Part shown: positions 15,108 to 21,641 of the stretch, piece by piece
Layout of the letters: every line of letters starts with the position of its first letter
How positions within the stretch are numbered: position 1 is the stretch's first letter
IMG/VR virus record: IMGVR_UViG_3300042868_006624
Span: 1 to 22,557 of that record
Source of the DNA: a virus
DNA: 22,557 bases
Reading direction: 5' to 3' (one strand)
Program-made: the position numbers and the translations under genes
The notes under the pieces: model-generated
What the model was told of the DNA's origin: nothing
Database searches by the model: none
Seen by the model: the letters and a program-made list of their open reading frames with translations, nothing else

Positions 15108-15753
15108 CTTGTTTTTCCAATGCGAGTTTCATCATATCTTTCCACTCGGGAGTAGAATCGTGATGATGTATAATTAAATGATAGCGATCTTCGTCGCTGT
15201 TGTTATAAACACTGTGCTCGTAACTAATATTCATAGCATATGCAGTGCCAGGGGGAAAATGTAAAATATCTCCGTCTCCCCATATCCATTTACATTCTTC
15301 GGGGTTAGTAAGTGCAACATTAACTGGTTCTGGTATACTAACTGGACTATCTATGTGCGGTGAAATAAATCCTCCGGCTTCTAGCAACATAAATCTAACT
15401 CTACCAAATTGATTACTAGGAAACACAGTCTTAAGCCAATTAACAGTTACTGGGCAATGCTCTGCAATTTCAGTCCAATGTAGATCTTTCGCGGCCTCAT
15501 TGGCACTGGCGTAGCCGTAAGCATCCCAACTCATAGGCTTGTCTAAACCTAATCCGTGTATTGGCAAACTCCACCAGCCTTTATGGGCGTAGCCATCGTC
15601 GTTTCTATAAAGAATAAATTTTGATCTCAGTGCCTTGGCTTCTTCTGCCATTGCTTCGTATGGCACAGGCAAATCTAATTTAAGACATTTGGCGTCGCTG
15701 AACAAATATTCTCTAGAATTTGGTAAAGGGTCTTTGCTAAAATTAAAGGTCAT
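15067..15753 (-). CDS. Aspartyl/asparaginyl beta-hydroxylase-like 2OG oxygenase
   Basis: This 228-residue protein is the first gene of the - strand block. His133-x-Asp135 in Pro-His-Ile-Asp-Ser, distal His180 in Tyr-Glu-His-Ser-Val, and Arg190 form the iron and 2-oxoglutarate site. The spacing and the Gly-Asp-...-Phe-Pro-Pro-Gly-Thr segment before the distal His fit the aspartyl/asparaginyl beta-hydroxylase family, which has a double-stranded beta-helix fold. Members in bacteria and phages hydroxylate peptide residues or small molecules; the substrate here is unknown. It faces the radical SAM gene at 15807 across a 53-base gap, the largest in the window. No signal peptide is seen. Confidence 0.75.
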   Translation of the reverse strand: MTFNFSKDPLPNSREYLFSDAKCLKLDLPVPYEAMAEEAKALRSKFILYRNDDGYAHKGWWSLPIHGLGLDKPMSWDAYGYASANEAAKDLHWTEIAEHCPVTVNWLKTVFPSNQFGRVRFMLLEAGGFISPHIDSPVSIPEPVNVALTNPEECKWIWGDGDILHFPPGTAYAMNISYEHSVYNNSDEDRYHLIIHHHDSTPEWKDMMKLALEKQDESGYFYYSQDLY

Positions 15754-15806
15754 AATATACTTATTTTATTTTACCGTCATGGCAAAAAAAAAGTAAATAT
15801 CGTGCA
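15754..15806. promoter_or_regulatory. Divergent intergenic region, possible promoters
   Basis: This 53-base AT-rich gap separates two divergently transcribed genes, so both probably start transcription here. On the + strand TATACT at 15756-15761 could serve as a -10 box for the gene at 15807. No convincing -35 element or T4-type late promoter with a full TATAAATA was found, and neither gene has a clear Shine-Dalgarno site. The promoter assignment rests mainly on gene direction. Confidence 0.35.
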
Positions 15807-16883
15807 ATGTTTAAATTTAACGAACTCCGTACAATTCATTTAGAAATTACCAATAACTGCCAAGCCAGTTGTCCAATGTGTGCTAGAAATTATCACGGTG
15901 GACAAGATAACCCTTTATTAAAAATTAATAATTGGACACTTAAAGACTTTCAAGAAATCTTCACACCCGAAGTAGTAGCACAAGTACAAGGCATTTACTT
16001 CTGCGGTAACTTTGGTGACCCGTTGTTAAACAATGATTTTCTAGAAATGATTAAATGGATTGCTCCGCAGAATCTGCATCTAGTTATTAACATTCATACT
16101 AATGGTGGTTTGCGTAATATTGCATGGTGGGAAGAACTTGCTCGTAGTTTACCACAGAACCATATGGTAGTATTTGGACTAGATGGATTAGAAGATACTC
16201 TACCTTTATATAGAGTGGGTGTTAATTATAATAAGGTTATTCAAAATGCTCAAGCATTTATAAACGCAGGCGGTAAAGCCGAGTGGGCATTCATAAAGTT
16301 TAAGCATAACGAGCATCAGGAAGAAGAAGCCCGCCGTATTGCTAAAGAACTAAACTTTACAGTATTCACACTTAAGAACTCCAGTAGATTTTTAGGAGAG
16401 CCTAAATATAGAGTGATTGATAAACACGGTGAGGTAACACATTACATTGAACCTCCTACGGATAACAAGATGCATTTTATCAGCAAGGATATGATTAACA
16501 ACTACAAGACTACAGTGCTTCCGTTAGAAATTAAATGTAAAGTTCAAAACGATAAAGAGATCTATATCGATGCTTACAAGAATGTTATGCCTTGCTGTTG
16601 GCTTGCAAGTATTCCTTATACACAATACGATTATGACAATGTAAACGCATCACTACGTTATGAGATAAAACGACAGCACTCAGAGTTAGTTGCTGACCTA
16701 GGTAACACTAGTGCAGTTACCGTTGGAATTAAAAATGTAATCGATTCAGATGCATGGCAATCTGTTTGGGAAACTTATTGGACTACAAAGAAATTGATTA
16801 TGTGTGCCAGGATTTGCGGTCAGAGTGCAGAAATATCTCGACCTGGTGATCAATTCTTAGAAAGACAAAACTTAGATAGTTGA
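15807..16883 (+). CDS. Radical SAM protein with SPASM-like C-terminus
   Basis: This 358-residue protein has Cys18-x3-Cys22-x2-Cys25 after Glu-Ile-Thr-Asn-Asn, the typical entry into the radical SAM barrel. Phe-Cys-Gly-Asn-Phe-Gly-Asp-Pro-Leu replaces the Gly-Gly-Glu-Pro motif, as in a known variant of SPASM-type enzymes. In the C-terminal third a Cys-Lys-Val site, a Pro-Cys-Cys-Trp pair and a Cys-Ala-Arg-Ile-Cys-Gly site could hold an auxiliary iron-sulfur cluster. The gene stands alone on the + strand between two - strand 2OG oxygenases. Its 3' end overlaps the next oxygenase by 12 bases. The substrate is unknown; it is a different subtype from the radical SAM genes at 6898 and 20712. Confidence 0.8.
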   Translation: MFKFNELRTIHLEITNNCQASCPMCARNYHGGQDNPLLKINNWTLKDFQEIFTPEVVAQVQGIYFCGNFGDPLLNNDFLEMIKWIAPQNLHLVINIHTNGGLRNIAWWEELARSLPQNHMVVFGLDGLEDTLPLYRVGVNYNKVIQNAQAFINAGGKAEWAFIKFKHNEHQEEEARRIAKELNFTVFTLKNSSRFLGEPKYRVIDKHGEVTHYIEPPTDNKMHFISKDMINNYKTTVLPLEIKCKVQNDKEIYIDAYKNVMPCCWLASIPYTQYDYDNVNASLRYEIKRQHSELVADLGNTSAVTVGIKNVIDSDAWQSVWETYWTTKKLIMCARICGQSAEISRPGDQFLERQNLDS

Positions 16884-17549
16884 TGTCTTAATAGTAAACC
16901 CTGCTTGTTCACCGACACAAACAAGTTCATCCATACATGCTTGGTCTCTTGGGTTTACTAACATTTCTCTATCGCCTAGTTTTCTAATGCCAGTCATCTT
17001 ACCTTCTTTAAGCGCACGATTCATCCAGCGTGTAATAGAAATTTGAATAATGTGACGCCAGTCGTAGTCACCGCCTTCTACAGTAAAGCGTACCCACCCT
17101 TCTTTAACATCTGGTAGTAGTACTCTAATGTTTAAATGAATACGTTCATGTGCGCCAAAGTTACTAGCAACGTGAATAGGACCAGTGTCCATAAGCCACA
17201 CTGAACCGTCAACAGGCAAGTGATACATTTGGTTTGCATCTAAATCTATTATCCTGCAATACTCGTTCGTAATAATGCTCATATGCAAGCGGTCATCCGG
17301 ATCGCTGTGTGCCATATAACTTTCTTCAGGTTTTAATTTAAGTAGTCTTGCTTCCCCTATATTACCGAGTGCTTCCAAAACATCACCTAGTGGAGTTCCT
17401 ACAAACTCGGGTTTAGTTCTATAAGGACCATTAAATAACCGTCCTTCGTCTGTTTCATTCAATTGAATATATCTTTCAAAGTATGGAAGTGCGTTAACTT
17501 GGTCAACAATTGGTTGTGTCGGAAATGCATGGTCTAATTTTTTTAACAT
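16872..17549 (-). CDS. Aspartyl/asparaginyl hydroxylase-like 2OG oxygenase
   Basis: This 225-residue protein has His81-Ser-Asp83, distal His126 in Gly-Pro-Ile-His-Val-Ala-Ser-Asn and Arg136, a complete Fe(II)/2-oxoglutarate site on a double-stranded beta-helix pattern. A tail of about 75 residues follows the core and has no motif I recognise. It is only distantly related to the oxygenase at 15067-15753, so a recent duplication is unlikely. It is transcribed alone, convergent with the radical SAM gene and divergent from the PP-loop gene with only 12 bases between the two start codons. A hydroxylase role is well supported; the substrate is unknown. Confidence 0.72.
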   Translation of the reverse strand: MLKKLDHAFPTQPIVDQVNALPYFERYIQLNETDEGRLFNGPYRTKPEFVGTPLGDVLEALGNIGEARLLKLKPEESYMAHSDPDDRLHMSIITNEYCRIIDLDANQMYHLPVDGSVWLMDTGPIHVASNFGAHERIHLNIRVLLPDVKEGWVRFTVEGGDYDWRHIIQISITRWMNRALKEGKMTGIRKLGDREMLVNPRDQACMDELVCVGEQAGFTIKTSTI

Positions 17550-17561
17550 TTAAATACCTAT

Positions 17562-18332
17562 ATGAATATAAAACAGTTGTACGACTTAACACCCTACACT
17601 AATATTTTGCACGAAATAGACGGCGTTTATTTTCCACTCGATAAAGATTGGAAAAACATTGCTGTTAGTGTCAGCGGCGGTGCAGATTCTGCACTACTTG
17701 CTTACTTATTATGCGACTTAATTCAAAAGAACAATTATGATATTACCGTTCATATTATCACGCATGTACGTTGCTGGAAAACCCGCCCATGGCAACGATA
17801 TAACAGTTTAGATGTATATACTGTACTTTTAGAAAAATTTAGACACATACGTTTTGTAAGACATGAAAACTTTTTACCTCCTGATTTTGAATGGGGGAAT
17901 AAAGGTCCCACAATAGTCGACGAGTACGGAGAACTTAATAGCGGAGACATTATTGAGATTAGAGCATTTGCAGAATATATTGGGCACAAAGAAAATTTGG
18001 ATGCTTATTTTAATGCTGTAACACACAATCCCAGTATTGAAATCGAAGGGTCCATGAGCCTTCGAGATATTGATCCAGTACCAAATAATGTTAAAAAGAT
18101 GATAACAACACACATGGGTAAAGTTAGTTGTCATCCTTTTAGATTCATTGATAAAAGTTGGATTTATAAACAATATCAGCGATTAGATATTTTAGACTTG
18201 TACAGTCAAACTAGAAGTTGTGAAGGGGAGTTTTCAGAAATGACTTATAAAACTTATAAGCCAGGCCAATATGTTCCTAAATGTGGTAAATGTTTTTGGT
18301 GTTCCGAACGTTCGTGGGCAGAAAAACAGTAA
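17562..18332 (+). CDS. PP-loop ATPase with C-terminal zinc-type cysteine cluster (QueC-like layout)
   Basis: This 256-residue protein has Ser38-Gly-Gly-Ala-Asp-Ser43 at the end of a hydrophobic strand, the pyrophosphate-binding loop of N-type ATP pyrophosphatases. These enzymes adenylate a carbonyl and let ammonia or sulfur attack. Cys220, Cys241, Cys244 and Cys247 near the C-terminus repeat the four-Cys zinc site of QueC/ExsB. The middle part differs from what I know of QueC, and no other 7-deazaguanine gene (QueD, QueE, FolE) is visible, so true preQ0 synthesis is doubtful. It may form an amide, nitrile or similar group on another substrate. The end is TAATG-coupled to the next gene. Confidence 0.7.
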   Translation: MNIKQLYDLTPYTNILHEIDGVYFPLDKDWKNIAVSVSGGADSALLAYLLCDLIQKNNYDITVHIITHVRCWKTRPWQRYNSLDVYTVLLEKFRHIRFVRHENFLPPDFEWGNKGPTIVDEYGELNSGDIIEIRAFAEYIGHKENLDAYFNAVTHNPSIEIEGSMSLRDIDPVPNNVKKMITTHMGKVSCHPFRFIDKSWIYKQYQRLDILDLYSQTRSCEGEFSEMTYKTYKPGQYVPKCGKCFWCSERSWAEKQ

Positions 18333-18664
18333 TGGATATCTATCACATCTGGGCAGACAAGCAAGGAGACATCGGTGACTTAGAATGGGTTACTAACATG
18401 ACATCATTTCTTGATCATTTAGTCGATGAAGATAAGATGGTAAGTTACAGAATCACTAGATGTAAGATGGGATTTCGTAGCATGGACATTCCTGAGTGGC
18501 ATATTATGATGGAGTTTAATAATATGGCACAGTTAGAAACAGCATTTCAAAGAGTAGCACCGTTAGAAGGTGAACTCGAAGATAAACATCGTAGTTTTAA
18601 TCAATTTGTGTCGGGTAATATCCAACACGCATATTACAGGGACTGGCCAGATGGACAAAATTAA
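18332..18664 (+). CDS. Small conserved protein of unknown function (DUF6614-like)
   Basis: This 110-residue protein starts at the ATG at 18332 (TAATG with the PP-loop gene). Its pattern, His-Ile-Trp near the start, a Tyr-Arg-Ile-Thr-Arg-Cys-Lys-Met-Gly-Phe strand, then His-Ile-Met-Met-Glu-Phe and a C-terminal Tyr-Arg-Asp-Trp-Pro, recalls a family of unknown function that I remember as DUF6614, probably a ferredoxin-like alpha/beta dimer fold. No catalytic residue can be named. It sits between the PP-loop ATPase and the second amidinotransferase and overlaps the latter by 14 bases, so it is likely co-translated with them. Confidence 0.6.
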   Translation: MDIYHIWADKQGDIGDLEWVTNMTSFLDHLVDEDKMVSYRITRCKMGFRSMDIPEWHIMMEFNNMAQLETAFQRVAPLEGELEDKHRSFNQFVSGNIQHAYYRDWPDGQN

Positions 18665-19820
18665 ATTAAATAGTTGGGACGAGTTACAAAAGTTAGAAGC
18701 AGTTATTGTCGGCAGTGTCTATGATGCTAGTTTTTTCGATGGCGTAAAAAATTCTCGTATTTCATCTGTGCTCAAAAAGATAGTTGACGAGACAAATGAA
18801 GATATTGATTATTTTAAAAGTCAGTTAAAGAGTCACGGCATTCAGGTACTACAAGCAACTCCTAAAGAGTTAGGCTATAAAGACAGTATACTTGATTATG
18901 TCGACGTTAATGGTAAGATGGGATTTGCTAGTGACAGGCCCGATCTTATCAAGAAAAATATGATTCCCACTAGTCCTTTACAAGTTAGGGATGATAGTAT
19001 TGTAATGGGTAATAAATTACTAATTACTGACAGGACTTTTGAAGTAGAAGGATACGTTAAAAAATTTACAGAATGGTTTGGTGAAGATCAGATTGATCTT
19101 AGTATCTATAATGGCAAGATGGAATTTAAACGTAGCGAGTTAAATCTTATCGCCGCTGCCAAAGATCGAGGCTTGTCAGAAGATTACTTTATAAAAAATC
19201 CTGATCCAAATGTAATGAGTTTAATGGGGTTCTGTAGTCCCAATCTAACACGAATAGGTACCACCTGTATGGTCGACTTATGGCAGAGCGCAGACATATT
19301 AGAGTTTCTGAATGAGCGTTATCCTCAGTTCTCTTATAAAGATGTTTGCATAGGCGGCCATCTAGATGGTATTTTTAGTGTAGTTAAGGAAGGAGTTGTT
19401 ATCGCTGGCCCGTGGTTTAAAGGCTATGAAAAGTTATTTCCTGGTTGGGAGATAATTTATTTTAATGATCCTAATTGGGATAATGTTAAACAGTGGTACA
19501 AATTAAGAGACAAGAATCGTGGAAACTGGTGGGTTCCTGGAGAGGAAAGCAATGATCAGTTTACTGAATTTGTTGAAAGTTTCCTACCTAACTGGACAGG
19601 ATTTTGTGAAGAAACAATATTTGATTTAAATTGTTTAGTAATTGATGACCGTCATGTCGTAGTTAATAGTGATAATCCTGAACTTATTAAACTTCTAAAA
19701 TCGAAAGGAATCACTCCTGTTGTCTGTCCGTTACGCAATCGTTTCTTCTGGGATGGCGGGTGGCATTGTCTTACATTAGATGTAAAACGTAGTGGAGGTC
19801 AACGTGACTACGGAGTATAA
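18651..19820 (+). CDS. Second amidinotransferase-family protein
   Basis: This 389-residue protein starts at the ATG at 18651, directly before Asp-Lys-Ile-Lys-Leu-Asn-Ser-Trp-Asp-Glu-Leu; an upstream ATG at 18570 would add 27 residues read out of frame through the previous gene and is rejected. Val-Ile-Val-Gly near residue 20, Gly-Gly-His-Leu-Asp-Gly with the catalytic His, and Gly-Gly-Trp-His-Cys373 with the nucleophile place it in the guanidino-group-modifying superfamily (amidinotransferases and arginine deiminase-type hydrolases). It is longer than the StrB1-like protein at 11633-12616 and shares only the core motifs. It may transfer an amidino group to a different acceptor or hydrolyse a guanidine. 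Partners are probably the PP-loop and small proteins upstream. Confidence 0.75.
   Translation: MDKIKLNSWDELQKLEAVIVGSVYDASFFDGVKNSRISSVLKKIVDETNEDIDYFKSQLKSHGIQVLQATPKELGYKDSILDYVDVNGKMGFASDRPDLIKKNMIPTSPLQVRDDSIVMGNKLLITDRTFEVEGYVKKFTEWFGEDQIDLSIYNGKMEFKRSELNLIAAAKDRGLSEDYFIKNPDPNVMSLMGFCSPNLTRIGTTCMVDLWQSADILEFLNERYPQFSYKDVCIGGHLDGIFSVVKEGVVIAGPWFKGYEKLFPGWEIIYFNDPNWDNVKQWYKLRDKNRGNWWVPGEESNDQFTEFVESFLPNWTGFCEETIFDLNCLVIDDRHVVVNSDNPELIKLLKSKGITPVVCPLRNRFFWDGGWHCLTLDVKRSGGQRDYGV
19794..19799 (+). promoter_or_regulatory. Shine-Dalgarno site that sets the GTG start at 19804
   Basis: GGAGGT at 19794-19799 lies four bases before the GTG at 19804. An in-frame GTG at 19792 overlaps this site and has no comparable one, so 19804 is the better start. 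The site lies inside the coding end of the second amidinotransferase. Confidence 0.6.
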
Positions 19821-20301
19821 AGAGTATCTAACTAAATGGGTAGAAGAAGTATTATCAGTTCCGCATGAATTGTTAAATGGTCTTCCTGTATGCCCTTTTG
19901 CAAGACAAGCAATTATAGAAAATAAAGTAGAATTTTTTAGAACGTCTGATTATGTAAAAGACATTGCTAACAAGTTAGATAACTGGAATGACTCTGTACA
20001 TGCACTAGTGTTTGTTTGTGACGACGATGCTGATCCTGAACAATTCGTTGTAGATGTTAAAAAACTGAATTTAAAATATCTCGATAAAAATCTTGTACTA
20101 TTAGAAGACCATACTAAAGTAGATGAGCCTTTTCATGGAATTAAGTTTAACAACGGAAAGTATAATATTGTAATTGCACAGCGATTAAAAAGTATAAATG
20201 AAGCCAGTGCGCACCTGGCTAGAAAAGGATACTATATTAATTGGAGTGACGATATGTACAATGACGTAGTTAGATGGCGATTTGAATCAGTTAAGTCCTA
20301 A
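19804..20301 (+). CDS. Hypothetical protein with Cys-Pro-Phe-Ala motif
   Basis: I do not recognise this 165-residue protein. Near residues 24-33 it has Gly-Leu-Pro-Val-Cys-Pro-Phe-Ala-Arg, a short motif also known from some small conserved proteins with a single reactive-looking Cys. A strand Ala-Leu-Val-Phe-Val-Cys-Asp-Asp-Asp-Ala follows at about 57-66, and the C-terminal half looks alpha/beta. There is no signal peptide or membrane segment. It is translated from a strong site inside the amidinotransferase gene, so it belongs to the same unit. Its 3' end overlaps that of the convergent acetyltransferase-like gene by 15 bases. Confidence 0.55.
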   Translation: MTTEYKEYLTKWVEEVLSVPHELLNGLPVCPFARQAIIENKVEFFRTSDYVKDIANKLDNWNDSVHALVFVCDDDADPEQFVVDVKKLNLKYLDKNLVLLEDHTKVDEPFHGIKFNNGKYNIVIAQRLKSINEASAHLARKGYYINWSDDMYNDVVRWRFESVKS

Positions 20302-20712
20302 TATTTCAAAACCCTGAAGTTTTAACATATAGGTTTCAATTGATTCAAAATATATAAATCGATATCCTCGATCTCGATAGATTGCACATTCATTTTGCAA
20401 ACTGTTCAAACCTAGCCTTAGTTTAGGATTATTATAATCCCATGCATGATGGTCTATAACAACGCTTTCGTTGTCCCAGATACGATACATGCTCCATGCT
20501 ATTAAACGGTCTTGCTCGTAGTAACCAAATACTTCAGTACCTGGAACTAGGAATCTACCAGGCACCATTGGCATGATACTTTTAAAATTTTTATGCAGGC
20601 AATATGCTTTATAAACTCTGTTGATTTCATCAACAGGTACTGGATTCAACAAGTGTGCATCTAATGTAACACTGTATGTAGTTTTTGTTAAATCTATACG
20701 ACCAAATTTCAT
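20287..20712 (-). CDS. GNAT-like acetyltransferase-type protein
   Basis: This 141-residue protein has the strand-turn-strand Glu-Val-Phe-Gly-Tyr-Tyr-Glu-Gln-Asp-Arg-Leu-Ile-Ala-Trp-Ser of a GNAT central sheet. Next come a second strand and a helix with Tyr-Asn-Asn-Pro-Lys-Leu-Arg-Leu-Gly-Leu in the cofactor-loop region, then a terminal strand, Tyr-Arg-Phe-Ile-Tyr-Phe-Glu. The consensus acetyl-CoA loop is not complete, so activity is uncertain. It is the last gene of the - block and forms TAATG with the radical SAM gene upstream. Modification of the radical SAM product is a possible role. Confidence 0.45.
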   Translation of the reverse strand: MKFGRIDLTKTTYSVTLDAHLLNPVPVDEINRVYKAYCLHKNFKSIMPMVPGRFLVPGTEVFGYYEQDRLIAWSMYRIWDNESVVIDHHAWDYNNPKLRLGLNSLQNECAIYRDRGYRFIYFESIETYMLKLQGFEILGLN

Positions 20713-21641
20713 TATTTGTATTTAGATGCTTTAATATCTGTACCGCACTGGCAATAATCTCTAGGGCAGATTACAGGTTGTTTGATGTTATCAATATTTA
20801 TAGTACTCCAGTGACCTAGATTGGCTACACCGCAAGTTGCCATACTAACGTTGCCACTATCTGACAACACCATCACTTCGTTACCTGCATTACAACTCCA
20901 GCCCTTAAATTTATTAAGACTTTGTTTCATTAACGCATCTGAATCTAATATAGCAGTAGTGCCGTCTTGATATTGTACAGTTGATCCTAAATCTGATAAC
21001 CATTCCATCTTATGTAATTGGTCTATACGCTCGTCACTCATAGTATATATAGGCACTGTGGTGCTTAAGAAATGTTGTTGCTCTTTAGTAAACACTCCTT
21101 TGTATTTTGCACCAGCCCAATTATCTACAGGTTTAAGTACTGTTAATTTAATATTTTCTACGTCTTTTAATATGTGCCACCATTGTATTGCAGTATTCCA
21201 ATGCAACGGATCCATCATTACATATACTACAGTAAAACTCTCTGCAGCCAGTGCTTTTATTTTTTCAATATCTAAAGTATGTTGGCTCGGATGTAAGGTA
21301 ATACACCAATTATCTATTAGACTTGCAGACTCTTCGTAAAATCTTAATGACCTAGATAAATTACTATCAACTATAGTTTTAATATCGAGATCTTTTAATA
21401 GATTTGCTATTTCTAAAAATTGAGGATGTATTGTTGGCTCGCCGCCGGTGATAGTTAATACAATTTTTCTATCTGAAAACATTTCAAAGAACGATCTTAG
21501 TTGTATAAGATCGACTTCGATGCTTTTACCAGTATGTAACTCTGTAGGACAATACTCGCAAGCGTATGTGCAGGCGTTAGTTAATTGCCATATAATTTTT
21601 AATGTACTAGGATCATTTGCTATAATCTTAATAGGTATCAT
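20712..21641 (-). CDS. Radical SAM protein with Cys-Asn-Ala-Gly C-terminal cluster
   Basis: This 309-residue protein has Cys24-x3-Cys28-x2-Cys31 after Gln-Leu-Thr-Asn-Ala, and Thr-Gly-Gly-Glu-Pro for SAM. The C-terminus carries Cys250-Asn-Ala-Gly, Cys270, Cys292, Cys297 and Cys299, an auxiliary-cluster pattern like that of the gene at 6898-7875. It is ATGA-coupled to another radical SAM gene upstream and TAATG-coupled to a GNAT-like gene downstream, so three consecutive proteins are made together. Tandem radical SAM proteins of this sort occur, as far as I recall, in marine phage genomes; their substrates are unknown. Peptide or sugar modification are the main options. Confidence 0.8.
   Translation of the reverse strand: MIPIKIIANDPSTLKIIWQLTNACTYACEYCPTELHTGKSIEVDLIQLRSFFEMFSDRKIVLTITGGEPTIHPQFLEIANLLKDLDIKTIVDSNLSRSLRFYEESASLIDNWCITLHPSQHTLDIEKIKALAAESFTVVYVMMDPLHWNTAIQWWHILKDVENIKLTVLKPVDNWAGAKYKGVFTKEQQHFLSTTVPIYTMSDERIDQLHKMEWLSDLGSTVQYQDGTTAILDSDALMKQSLNKFKGWSCNAGNEVMVLSDSGNVSMATCGVANLGHWSTINIDNIKQPVICPRDYCQCGTDIKASKYK

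Noticed and set aside
15779-15796. Five-codon reading frame (Met-Ala-Lys-Lys-Lys) upstream of the radical SAM gene at 15807, a possible leader peptide
   Set aside because: It has no ribosome binding site and consists mostly of an A-run; chance is the simplest explanation.
17549-17556. TTTAAATA, one mismatch from the T4 late promoter TATAAATA
   Set aside because: It lies five bases before the + start codon and would leave no leader; AT-rich DNA gives such matches by chance.
17562-18332. Assignment of the PP-loop gene as queC
   Set aside because: Only the PP-loop and cysteine cluster fit; the rest of the protein and the gene context do not support 7-cyano-7-deazaguanine synthesis.
20309-20324. 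AAAAC/GTTTT inverted repeat near the convergent 3' ends, a possible terminator
   Set aside because: The stem is five A/T-rich pairs with a six-base loop and no following T-run suited to either strand.
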